Below are positions 21,900 through 35,378 of a stretch of 64,000 bases of DNA, piece after piece. The notes under the pieces were generated by a model, which did not search any database, was not told the origin of the DNA, and saw only the letters and a program-made list of their open reading frames with translations. The first letter of the stretch is position 1; each line of letters begins with the position of its first letter. Both the position numbers and the translations under genes were made by a program. The stretch spans positions 1-64,000 of the forward strand of contig JAVYIG010007913.1 in the NCBI GenBank assembly GCA_035222895.1, given 5' to 3'. Source of the DNA: Strongylocentrotus droebachiensis (lineage: Eukaryota; Echinodermata; Echinoidea; Camarodonta; Strongylocentrotidae).

Positions 21900-21959
21900 G
21901 ATTTCAAGTTTTATGAAACGGGGCAGAGGCCAACTATAGTGTCCAAGTGCCAATTAAGC

Positions 21960-22736
21960 CAAGTCAAAACATACTCTCATAGCTAAAGTTCACATGAAGA
22001 TCACCGCTGGAGTCTTGTGGGATAAATGGTCTTGATAGAGCGCACTGATCCAAGGTTCTCACTAGAAGAAATAAAGGACCTCCAAGACCAGCTTAAATGT
22101 CCAAGATGCAGATGAAATGGTTTCAAAGTGGCCTCTCCTGGTTTACTCGCACCATTTTACTCTCTTGGCTAAAGTTTAGGCTATGAAGACATGAAGAGCG
22201 CCGCTGGAGTCTCTTGTGGGATGAAAGGTCTTTATAGGGCGCACTGATCCAAGGTTCTCACTAGAAGAAATAAAGGACCTCAAAGACCAGCTTAAATGTC
22301 CAAGATGCAGATGAAATTGTGTCAAAATGGCGTCTCTTAGTTTACTCACACCATTTTACTCTCTTGGCTAAAGTTTAGGCTATGAAGACATGAAGAGCGC
22401 CGCTGGAGTCTCTTGTGGGATGAAAGGTCTTTAAAGAGCGCACTGATCCAAGGTTCTCACTAGAAGAAATAAAGGACCTCAAAGACCAGCTTAAATGTCC
22501 AAGATGCAGATGAAATTGTGTCAAAATGGCGTCTCTTAGTTTACTCACACCATTTTACTCTCTTGGCTAAACTTTAGGCTATGAAGACATGAAGATCACC
22601 GATGGAGTCCCTCGTGGGATGAAAGGTCTTGATAGAACGCACTGATGCCAGGTTCTTATTAGAAGAAATAATGGACCTCCAAGACCAACCTAAATGTCCA
22701 GGATGCAGATGAAACGGTGGCAGAGTGACCTCTACA
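21960..22736 (-). repeat. Four ~199-bp tandem units bearing decayed WDR76 last exons
   Basis: The marker aaggttctcactagaagaaa recurs at 22052, 22251, 22450 and (diverged) 22648. On the minus strand each unit contains a short relic of the last WDR76 exon, for example FHPTRDSSGALHVFIA against FHPTRDLLVGGNSSGKLHVLMA of the real exon, preceded in the unit next to the gene by a relic of ASVCSIN. The relics lack the LLVGGN stretch and are not joined to splice signals that would use them. Confidence 0.8.
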
Positions 22737-22885
22737 GGGACCCATTTCACAAAGCCTTTTTTCAATGACAAATGACAAAAGTCAGTGACAAATCTGTTGA
22801 TAACCAATCAGAAGCAAGGATTTCAGTAGCTTATAACAAAATCTGTCATTCGTCACTGAAGACAAGTTTTGTGAAACGCCCCCCC
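22737..22885. mobile_element. Hairpin MITE next to the copy 2 stop codon
   Basis: Single copy of the family tandemly repeated at 15931-16374 (cccatttcacaaagcc ... gacaagttttgtgaaacgcc). It ends five bases from the TAA at 22890-22892. Confidence 0.85.
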
Positions 22886-22889
22886 TAGT

Positions 22890-25800
22890 TTATGCCATGA
22901 GGACATGGAGCTTGCCGCTGGAGTTGCCACCAACCAGCAAATCTCTTGTTGGATGAAATTCGTTGATGGAGCACACCGATGCGAGATGCTCGTCAAAGAA
23001 TTGATGGACGGGCTTCCCTCGGGAGCTGAACACCTCGATCTAACACCAAAGCAGAGATAAAAAGATGTGTTATTGTTTGACATGTCCTTCAAGCCGCTAA
23101 TCAGTAATTGCGATTCATTTTAAAGGTAAAGATCAGTTTTGGAAACACCCCCCCCCCATCTCAAAAAATGAAATAGAAGCTTTAATTAACAATCATGTGA
23201 AAGAATATATTTTGACTAATACGTGATGATAAAAAATTTGCAGAGAAACCGCCTACTAATTGATATATTTGGTAAATTATTATATCTATTTGGACCTGTC
23301 GTGCACGCGTCGCGTAGTCCCAAATACATCTTTCTGTGTACAGTGCTTGTAACTTTACCAAGACTGGGCCAAATTTCTTATCATTTTGATGATTCCAGAA
23401 CCTTGCAGTACACACCAATACTTATATGCTAGATGATTAACCTTTTCTGATCGATTCCACAATGTTTCTTTCACAATGCAATCGCATGACCATAACTGGT
23501 CTTTATCTTAAATGTTGTATCAAGATATTCTGAAAGATGCGATTGTAAGATTCCAGCTTCCAGCAAGGTTCCCGCAGAAGTTAGAGATCCAATGAAATAT
23601 ATTTAGATGTTTGAATAATAAAATCCCAAAATACATGTACATTCTTTGGAACCCAAACTCTGTCAAAATGAGAACTGAGAAATACATCACAAGTCCATCC
23701 TGAAAGGAGAAGCATCTCTGTCAAACTGCTTCCGAGATTTTATGTTCATTTTTTAATAATGCAAGAAACCGCAAATTTATCAATGCTATCCAGATTATAG
23801 CCTCGTTTTTACGATGACCTAAAGTGCAATATGCTTCACATTTCTGTATCTGATGACACTGAGCTCAGTATATGCGCAGGGGGGTGTTTCACAAAGATCC
23901 TAAGTAGAACTTAACACTAAGTGGGACATAAAAATTATGGACAGCCATTGGAGCCTTAAAATGAAATATATTCAAAAGCAGAAATTCAAGTATTTTAGAC
24001 TTCTAATAAATTCCACATCCAGAACATGAAATCTCCTTGATGATAGAAAATATGAATGATTCGAATCAACATTTTATGCCTTTAAAAAAAACTTTTACAA
24101 AATATTTTCATAGATGCTAATGGCTTTCCATAATTTTTAAGTCCAACTTAGAGATAAGTTCAACTTAGGATCTTTGTGAAACACCCCCCAGGACCGTTGT
24201 TGCAAGCCATTGCCATTCATTTACGCGTAGCCTCTGAGGCTGTTTTTTCAGCAGTTTAATATGTTATATATGAACGTGCCTTTTGGCAACTCTTTGAAAA
24301 TCCTAAAATCATAGTTTGCTCTAAAACAAAATTTCACTATGATGCACCCTCTGTTACTTTACAATCGTTATGATTTTAAATGTTTCTGGGCTGCAAGCGT
24401 ATCAAGCTGTCACGCTTAGGCTGTAGCCCTTCTGTATCATCACCTCTTCGAGCGTATGTATCTATGATTTACTGAATGTGGAAATGTAATTTAACTTATG
24501 TTTTATACTCATGTAAAGACATTGTCACATTATTGTTATAACCTATGATGATTCAGTAACCAATAAATATTTCAACTATAAATCAACTATATTTCAACTA
24601 CTATATGGATTTGCAGCAATCAGAGAAAGCAGCAGGTAAATAAATCAAAGAAGCAAAGTGAGAGAAATTAGAAAGGTGATTTGTGAAAATTCTAACAGTC
24701 TTTTTAAAACTCTGATGGGTAAAAGAACGATTTCTTACCCTTCTTGGTTGGCACATGCTTCCTACAACATAAGCATCTTCTCGTCTGGGATGCCAGGCTG
24801 CTCTGAATACCGTTAACCATCGACCAGTCCAGTTGTTATGGCTAGAAGAAACAAAGTTAAAGATAAAGTTGAGTTCTGGTCATGCAATTGCATTGTGAAA
24901 GAAAAGGTGTGGAATGGATCAGAAAAAGTTCAGCATGTAAGTATTGGTGTGTAATGCAAGGTTCTGGAGTCATCAAAATCATAATCAATTTAGCCCAGTC
25001 TTTGTAAAGTAACAGGCACTGTACACAGAAAGATGTATATGGGACCACACAAATGTATATGGGACCACACAAATGGTATCGGGCCTACTTACCTTGATTT
25101 CCTTATACATTTTCTACCAAAATTGTTTGGCAAATGACATTTATTTTTAATCTCGAACATTCAGTGTAAGTTCGTTTGATTCTGTGAGAATTCATTTTCT
25201 TTTTTACCAAAATTGTTTGGCAAAATTTTATTTGTAATCTCGAACATTCAGTGTAAGTTCGTTTGATTCTGTGAGAATTCATTTTCTTTTTTACCAAAAT
25301 TGTTTGGCAAATGACATTTATTTGTAATCTCGAACATTCAGTGTAAGTTTTGTTTGATTCTGTGAGAATTCATTTTCTTTTTTACTAGGACTCAGGTTTA
25401 TCTTTAAGATGAAAATATTGTTCATCCAGCTGTTGCCACACTGAGCTATCAATTTTTTTTAGAATTTAAAGACACATAGAAGCGGCATCTGTTGGAGAAT
25501 TTGGGACCGTTCGATCGAATGTTTACCCAATAACAAGTGACGTCAATCACCAGGGTTAGCCTTCAGTTTTATGTTCATGCTTTATTATGTAATGCTCTGC
25601 CTTTCCCCCTATATGGTAAAATCACAACCTGACATTTGCATCACCCAAAGACTCTCCAAGACACTAGGGGGTATTTCTTAATAGGCCTATGGGTTTGTTG
25701 TTTGCAGGATTGTACACCTATTACAATTATTTTCACCAAGTCTGGTGTCAGTGAATTATGATCTTCTACACATGGTAACTAACAACCCTCTACCTTTAAA

Positions 25801-28800
25801 GGCATCGTTTAACAATGTTACATCTGAGATGCATAGCCCTACGTGTCATCAGTCTCTGTGATATGGTGTAATATTGAAGCGCTTCAAAATGATCATGAAG
25901 TGCCTCAAAAAAAATTTAAAAATTGAGTGAACGGTTTTTACCATACTCGTTTTCCCCAATAGACTGTAGTATTATGAAAACCGTTAGGAAAAACGCCAAA
26001 TTTGATTTTGATTTCCAATCATAAATATCTTGATAATCAGACAAGCGATCGGCTTGTAAAAGTCATGGGGTTCCTGACTGACTTCAAGGTTTATAGTTAT
26101 CATTGCAGCATGAGCTAAATCCAGGATTTAGCTTCAGAATCTGAGACAAAGTTACCCAATTCCCTTTAACAGGTTAACTTACCTCTGCCACAAAGTTCTC
26201 TTTACACCGGTCAATTTACCCTCCTTAGCACTCTCAGTGTCAAAGATGCTGAAAAGAAACAAATTTCACAGTTTTCTTGTTAAGAATAGCAACAAAAACA
26301 GACATATTGAAGTTTCTTTATCTTGCACTTCAGAGTAAATCGCAAGAAAGAACAGAAAGCAGAAATTAGACAATATGTGCAGAAGCTACAGGAACAAAGC
26401 GCGAGGAAAAAACCGGGCTGTGATTGGCTGCATGAAAGTAGATGTACAGCCAGCCGGTTAATGGCAATGTCTGTAGCAATGCTAGCTAGAATAACACCAA
26501 ATTTCTCACAAACTCTTTCTGTTGGCACACTATAGGGTCAGTGAGCTGATTATACTTTGGTTGTAATTCATCAAAGTCAGAACTCCAGTAAAATCTGGGG
26601 CGCCTTGCCCACGACGATGGCCACTTTATTATTAATTTCATTAATTATTTGGCGTAACGTGCGCCTGCCCAGGAGTAGCCTATCCGATATGTGTATGGCG
26701 AGTGTACTAATGGCGTTATGGAGACAGACATTGGCGCTGACGTCAGCTCGAGCGCCTATCATCACTGGTGGACATGAAAAGTTGAATTTTGTTTTATTTA
26801 CATTGTTTTGTTCGTAGAAAATCTACAAACCCCCTGTAAAGCACTTCCATGCATATTTATGTAACATGGACAAAACTAGGCCAACGAGCGATGAGGAACT
26901 TGGACATGATATTTGATTGGTTAAATAAAAGGGATTGATCAACGAATAAGGCTAGTCTTATTGATCATGCATGAATACGTGCGTCACACAATTGACATGA
27001 ATAATGATGAGTTCACCAGTGATGATAGGCGCTCAGGCTAACGCGATTAGTACAATTGCCATAAAGCCTGGCGCATATCAGGTAGGCTAGCCAAGGAGTG
27101 GAATAGCAAACTGAATCACTATGACCCTCTGGTCTATCCTCTCGGTATAACTGATTGGGGCCGGTACTGAGTAGGTGGACCAGGGGTTTCCCCTAATAGT
27201 GCAGTGGGTTCTTAATGTGCAAATGTGGTGACTCTACTCCACACAGGGCCTCCCTTTATTTTGTATTTATTTGTCTTTTTTTACCTAGGGTGGCCTAGTC
27301 AGTGGTTTTACACTGTCATCCTTTAGAACACTGCACACATGAATACATGAAATGTAACACAATGCATGAATAAGACAATGATAAAACAGAAAAATTAACA
27401 TTACCATAAATAAACATTACTGAACTGATGAACTTTCTGCCCAAGCATACTGTGCAGTGCCATTGATTAGGAGAGTTTGGCCAACCCGGTTCGAGTTGGA
27501 CACAATATGGCGACTACTGCTTTGTTAGGCAAGCACAAAACAAAAGAATACACGCCATGTTGTGACCCAGTGAAACCAAGTTGGCCAAACTCTGTGTATA
27601 GATGGCTCTGATACTGTGTATTGTACAGCACCATATCTCATGGTGTACCTATGAACAGTGCTTAACCATATACCTAATTCCTACTTCACGGAAGACTCAA
27701 TGCAAGAAGGAACAGCCCAGCTAGGGAAGCAGCGAATTACAAGACCTTACTGCTACAGCTGACCTGAGACAGCACTTTTGCAGTAGTGCTTCTAGTACAG
27801 TATGGCTTTAAAGCCCCTCTGCACTAGTTTGGCCAGGGGGAGATTAGACCTTCCTGCAAGGTCACTGACAGGTGTTTATCTCATCATATCAGCTCTAAAT
27901 TAACATAAGAACAAGAGGATCATGGGGGATCAACAGGCACATATAAGGCATTGTTTGCTATATAGAGGGAGCAAGTAGCTACAAGTAGGACAGTGTGGCT
28001 TTAAGTTCTGCTAGGGTCAGTTCTTACCTGATTTTGTCATCCAGAGATGTTGTAAGGATTTTTGAACCAGTGATCGGTGAGAAGAATGCCGAGCTGACAG
28101 ATTTAAAATGAATCATCTCGGCAATTGGTTTATTGCTTCCCTTACTCTTCATGCTGCGGATATCCCACAATGCAGCAGTACTACAAAAAAAAAATAACAA
28201 TTGATTATATATTTCAATTCAGAAGGTTTCCAACATTTCATGAGGCACCTACGGCCACACAATGGTAGCTGCAACCATGAAAATCTTAGAATATGCAGTT
28301 CTGATATATAATTTCCAAACAGGAATAGAAAATCAATCGATTTTAGGCCAAATAAAATAAAAAACATGTTTAGCGTCCTGTTTTTTCAAAAAATAGGAAG
28401 GAGGAGGCCCTTTTTATTTTTTATTTTTTATTTCAAAATCGCCGCTCGGTACATTTTCCCTGACAGTCGGGCTATTTTTCAAGATGGCCGCCGACATTTT
28501 TAAAATCAGAAATAGATCCATTTTAGCAGTGTTTTTCGTGTTTTTTTTCTTTAAAAATAAAAAAATTCAAAAAAAAAAAATTTCAAAAATTTCAACAAAA
28601 AAAAAAAAAAAATAGGAGGCGGTCCCCAAAAAGGAAGCGGGCGGGGACGCTTAACATGTATATTTTTTTAAATGGCCTTAGTCAAGAAACAATGTTTTTA
28701 AGCTAAAGTAATATCATCTTGGGAGGCGGCTATACAACATCATAAAGAGTTGATTATTCACAATATCATCGCTTTAGTATCTATTTCAACCTCAACAACA

Positions 28801-31800
28801 ATCACTGAAATATTGTAGAATCGCTAATGCTTCCAATAATGTTCATTTTAACCAATTTATGACCCCATACCAAAACTTTGTATTACCTTTAAGAAGCAAT
28901 CATGATGATCATATGAAAAGATAGAGGCTTACCGATCAGTTGAAGCTGTGACGAAGTAGTGCGGCATTGTAGGGTGGACCGAGACCGTCTTTGCATTCCT
29001 TGAATGTACATTGTAAACATTCTCTCCACCCTTTCTGTTTCAAAAAGAAACAATATTCAAAAATAGAAATCATGGTATTGGATTTGCTGAAAGTAAATTT
29101 GGCAGAGAAGTTTAGCTTATTTCATTATTGATTACAAGTTTCATGAAACGGGGACTTGGAGTGGCAATGTGCCAGACATGACAGCTACCGGTATACAAGA
29201 ACCGAATGGTCTCATCATAGAGTTGTCTTGGTCGAGTGGATACGTCACCGGACTGTCGCTCACAAGGTCCGCGGTTCGAGTCCCGATGCCGCACTTATGT
29301 CCTTTGGCAAGACATTGATCTTCATTTGCCACACTCAACCCAGGTGATATACAAATGTAAATGGGTACCTGCCTGGTATTAATTCCTTGAAATGCTAGAG
29401 CGCCGTAATGGCAGTCGAGCTAAGGCCAGGCCTATAATCTCCCTCTGCGCCTCAGAATAGTGAATCAATGAAGCAAAATAAATGCTATAGTATTATTATC
29501 ATTATTACTATTATTATTTACCTCGATCGAGTGTCAACTACAACTACGTTTCCAGTCTATTATCTATAACATTATTATTTACTCCCTCTCTCTCACATGG
29601 TGCACCCGCAAGCCTACTGTATATTATTATTTACCTTGATCGAGTGTCCACAACAACTACGTTTCCGGTCCTATCGTTCTGTGTGACAAGGATCGAGCTA
29701 CCATCTGCCGACATGAAATCAAAAAAGTTGGTCCAGATAACTTCATCTTCATCTGCTACATAAACCTGATGGACGAAGAAAATAAATCCAGCAGTGAATT
29801 TTGTTTTTTGTTTGTTAGTGTGTTTGTTTATTTATCTATTTTATTATTTTTTGGTGTACTCATGCAGTTATTTATTCATTCATTTATTTATCTAGTTGGT
29901 TACTTAGTTATTTTTCTTTTCAATCATTTAGTTAGTTATTTATACAGGTCTCCATTCATTTATTCATTTAACTAGTTATGTACTTTTTTTGTTATTTATA
30001 TTTATTTATTTTGTTATTTATTTATTCATTATTTCGTCAATATAAACATGCTTAGAACTGGCTTGGGCTGGTCAGAAAGGATTTAATTTACTTTTACAAG
30101 AGGTGAAATTTTATGCCACAATTCATTCTCCACAAAAGTTATTACCATTCTTTAGTTTAGGACATCTACTGTTTGACTCTGGTCTTCTGCCAAAGTAGAT
30201 TTTGCTATCATATTGTTTCATTTCTCTCAGTGTTTATCCTCTTGAACATTCGATCACTAAAAAAAACAATGACAATGATATACACAGAGAAAGATGTACT
30301 GCCTGTGTACCAATATGTAGTTAGAGAAAAATGGTGCAGTCTGCAAAGAATACACAATTAAGAAAGAAAAAAAATCAAATATATTACGGAAAGAGAACAT
30401 AACAACAAGAAGCAAAACAAACAAGATCTACACTTGGTAGACGAACATTCTAGCGCCTTGAGCGTCCCTGAATGGTGTGTGCGCTCTATAAGATGACAAT
30501 ATTATTATTATTATTAATATTATTATTATTATTATTATTGTATGTTCAAGTACAATTTGTAATTCAGAGCATTATGATGAAATAATAAAAGTAATATACA
30601 GTCCAACAGGTAACAGTAAGCAGCTATGTGTTAACTCATATCCTGCCATAAGGCGGCATACACGCTACCGTTATAGTGCTTTGTAATATACGCGAGCGCG
30701 CTATCAATTGGCTGCTTAATTCAGGCGAGCGGGCTACCACTTTGCTGCTTCATGCATGTTCGCTCGCATTCTTAATAGCAGTTATTGTTCATGCCCATTG
30801 TGCTGTGCTGAGTGCCTTGCACGCGCTATTGATCGTACCATCGCTTGCATCTGATTATCTCAAAATAAACAAGGCACAGGGGGTGTTTGGGGCTTGGCAC
30901 AATGGGGATTAGCCCTGTGGCTTTGGGCTGTATTCATTATGGCAGGATAAGAGTTAACAATGCATACCTCGTCAAAAACAGCTTTGGCGAAGTCACCACA
31001 TCGAACTGTTCCATCATATGAAACAGAGAAGAGCTTGTTAGGATCACTGGGTGAGAATCGAAGGCAATTCACAGGCCTGGTGTGTGGAGCGAATAGGAAA
31101 ACACCATCGTCACCTTCAGTGGAATTCTGGGTTGGTACAAGAACAAAGATAATTTAATATTATCATAGAGTGTCCTGGGGGGGGGGGGCGTTTCATAAAG
31201 CCTTTTTTCAATGACAAATGACAAAAATCAGTGAAAAATCTGCTGATAACCAATCAGAAGCAAGGATTTCAGTAGCTTTTAACAAAACCTGTCATTTGTC
31301 ACTGATGACAAGTTTTGTGAAACGCCCACCTGTATTTACATGTATATGTACTACTAGTATGTTATACCGTAGCCCCCTCTGGCTCGTTGGCGTGTCTCTC
31401 ATGAAACTACAAATAGACTGAACTGTAATTCTGTAAAGTTAGAAAACTGAATTACTGGAAAAGACAGAGATGCCAACCTCTTGACACGTAAACCAGACTG
31501 AGTATCCTAAAAAATCAGATTTTGGAGAGAAAAATCATATTTTCACGAAAATTCGAAACTACCAGCCCCGGGCCAGTAAAATTTCATAAAAATGTTTTAC
31601 TGGTAAGTAATGAGACAATTGTAAAGCAAAGTTTTTGTTGGGATTGCGGGGGTTTACTTTTAGATGTTGCGTTGTGATTCCACTGTTTTTATGGGGTTAG
31701 TACTTTTTTTTTTTTTTTTTTTTTTTTCAAAGATGAAAAATCGTATTGTAAGAGGTGATATGGTATTATTGTATTTCACTCTTATTATCGTACTAAATAC

Positions 31801-34800
31801 AATTTAATCGTACTGGTTGGCATCTCTGAAAAGAGGTTGCGTGTTAATGTACATTGTTTTGCCATCTCCAGCTGAAAAAGGTAACTGTCTACTCACCACG
31901 TCCCAAAGTCCAATCTTTCCCCACTTATCTCCAGCCACTACGATGGTCTTCTCGACCGAGGGATGAACAGCGACGGAGAAGATGCGGTCCGGCACCACCT
32001 TAGCCATGTATCGAGGTTTCATCTTCATCTTCTGCAGTTTTGAGGCAAACCTTTCAAAAAGGATTAAAAAAGATAATTAATGAAGAAGAAAGGAGAAAAA
32101 ACAGAAAGAAGAACAAAATAGCAGAAGAAGAAGAAGAAACAAAAGCAGAAGAGAAGGCGAAGTAAAAGGAAAATAATGAGAAGGAGAAGAAGAACAACAG
32201 CTCTCCTTGACCAGCTAAAGGGATTGCGGTCAAGCACCACCTTAGCATTAAAAGAAATTTCCCTCTGACAAAACCTGGCAAGAAGATATTGCATACTACT
32301 GCATACTACTCTCCAGAAAAGAGGGTCAGAACTTACTTGTCCAAGTCCTTGTTATCAGCTGTGACACTGGTCTTTTCACCCCGAGCAAGGGCAGCAAGAC
32401 CTTCTACAAAGTCCGTCCCTGCATCCGTCTTCTCCTCCTTCTTGACATTGGTGGCATCCATCTTGACCGGGTCAGAGGGCAGCCTCTCCTGTAACAACCA
32501 ATCAGGAGAGAAACAATTTGAAGGATCCGTTTAACAATGTTCCAGTTTTACAAATCTGAGATGCTGTTGCATGGCCCTACGTGTTATCAGTGTCTGTGAT
32601 ATGGTGTAGTATTGAAGCCCTACAAAAATTGCGCTTCAAAATGATCTAGAAGTGCCTCAAAAAAGTAAAAATCTTTGAGTGACCGGTTTTACCATACTCG
32701 TTTTCCCCAATAGACTGTAGTGTTATGAAAACCGTTTGGCAAACGCAAAATTTTGTTTCGATTTTCAAACATAAATATCTTGATAATCAGACAGGCGGTC
32801 GGCTTGTAAAAGTCATGGAGTTCCTGACTGACCTAAAGGTTTACAATAATAATTGCAGCATGAGCTAAATCCAGGACTTTGTTTCAGAATCTGAGCCAAA
32901 ATTATCGGATCTCTTTAAAACAGAAGCCTATAAGAAGAAACTAGATGGAACTTTGACTGCGCGCAGTCGAAATGATGCCTCCGTTATAGAGCAAGTTTAC
33001 AAACCAAAACAGAAGAAATTTTTCAAATTCAAGTTTCATTGTAATCCATTGACAGGTTTTCAGAATATCGCGATTTACAAGCAATTTCTCATATACATAT
33101 ATGACCCTTTGATCTTTGACCTCATGACCCTAAAATCTACTCAGTTCATTGGCTCTGCAAGATGTCCTGAGTTAAATAGTAATCCATCTGTCAGTTCTAA
33201 TGAGAATGCGTTCACAAGCTATTTTTGCATACATAATGAGCCCATGACATTTGACCTTTGACCTCATGACCCAAGAATCTACTCAGTTCATTGGCTCTGC
33301 AAGATACATACATAATCTAAGTTTGGCAGGAATCCATCAATCTGTTCTAATGATAATGCGATAAGCTATTTTTGCATACATATTGAGCCGCATGACCTTT
33401 GACAGGGATGCCAACCTTTCAGAGCACAAATCCGTAATCATAAGGCTAAAAATCCGTAATTTGGAGACAAAATCCGTAATTTTCTGCGCGACGCAAATTT
33501 TTCTGCACGCTGGCAAGCGCAGCTCCCGCAGGCAAGCGCGATAGCACAACAAGTTAAATAAAATTAACATACCTGTTCATTAGTTGGTGTTACACGATGC
33601 ATTTCCATTTCTTACTGTATTCTTCTTTAAAAGTCTGTAACTTCTTGCCACGCTTCTTAGTTGTGGAAGACATGATTGATATCTAAATCCAACCAACATG
33701 AGTTCAGATTGTCGACGAAAATCGACGAACGCTGTGACAGCCTGTGAGAAATCCGACAGTGTACACGGCGCTAGCGTAGCGAGGCCTGGCGCTGGGCGGG
33801 CGGTAGCGGCGCGGCCAAGAGAGGTATTTCACCCGGCCCCCGCTCGCGAAGCACATGTTGTATGCACATGTATGCACTGAAAGGGGTGTGCTAGATAACA
33901 AATTGTCCAATCGGAAGCCCTGTGGGATTTCTATGCATGGATTCAAGGATGGCTGCGCTGCAATAGTCAAAAGTACGTGCTAAACCTTAAACGTGCTAAA
34001 CCTTAAAGTGCTAATTTTGAAAATCGGCAAAATCTGCAAAATCCGGAATTTATGGTATGAAAATCGTACCGCCCGTAATCGGCCGATTTCCCGTAGAAAT
34101 TACGGGAAATCCGTACTAGTTGGCATCTCTGCTTTGACCTTGACCTCATGACCCAAAAATCTAATCAGTTCATTGGCTTTGCAAGTAACATACATGACCT
34201 AAGTTTGGCAGGAATCCATCAATCGGTTCTTGAGATAACGCGATCACAAGCTGTTTTTGCATACATAATGAGCCCTGTGACCTTTGACGTTTGACCTTGT
34301 GACCCCAAAATCTAATCAGTTCATCGGCTCTGCAAGATACATACATGACCAAAGTTTGGCAGGAATCCATCAATCTGTTCTTCAGATAACGCGATCACGA
34401 GAACGGGACGTACGGACGGACGTACGGTACGGACGGACGTACGGTACGGACGGACGGACAACCAGAAAACATAATGCCTCCGGCTACTTCGTAACGGAGG
34501 CATAAAAAGACGTTAAAGGAAATTTTCTCTGATTCTTACCACGACTGTGCCAATTTCTGATCAATTTGATGGTTCCGGATCCTTGAGTAGAATCTATACA
34601 CCAATGCATAAGATTGCGCTACATGATCACATTTCTCCCATCGCTACCACACAATTTCTTTCACATTGCAACCACATGAGCAGAGCTCAACTTTATCTTT
34701 AATTGGTGTAAAGAAATTTGTGGCTTGCATCCAGTAAATAAAGATCACATACGTACTTGATCTTGTGATTGAAAACAGGTCAGAAAAAAATCTGAGAAGC

Positions 34801-35344
34801 AGCGGGATTTAAACCTGCCATCTAAGAGAGCTTATACCTAGTGCTGTAGTCAAACGTTTAACCGTCCGGTATCCGACCGCCCATGGCGGATTCCGTTTTC
34901 AATTGGACGGTTTCGTTTTCCCCGTTTTTTTTTTTTTTATAATTTTTTTTTTTTTTTTTTTTTAGAGTTTCGATTTATGATCCTCCACCTGGCACTATGT
35001 CTGGCAATGTCTCCCAGCTCAGTTATCTGTGTGTTGACTCACCACTCTGAAACTAGAACAACACTTCAATTTGTCTGTCATCTTGGTTTGAAAGTAATCT
35101 TTGTAATAGATCTCAATATGTATTTTATAATAATAATTCATCCAACTTTTACACACCGCGTATACCACAAGGTTCTATCCTAAGTTCTCTACTGTTTTTA
35201 ATGTACATTAATGATCTTACAAATTCTTCTAAAAACGAAATTTTTACTATTTGTGACAAGTTCACAAGCACAAATCGGCGCCTTCAAATGCACCTCGCAG
35301 TTAATTAAAAGTCCTTCCCGCAAAAAAAAAAAAAAAAAAAAAAA

Positions 35345-35378
<34 letters not shown>

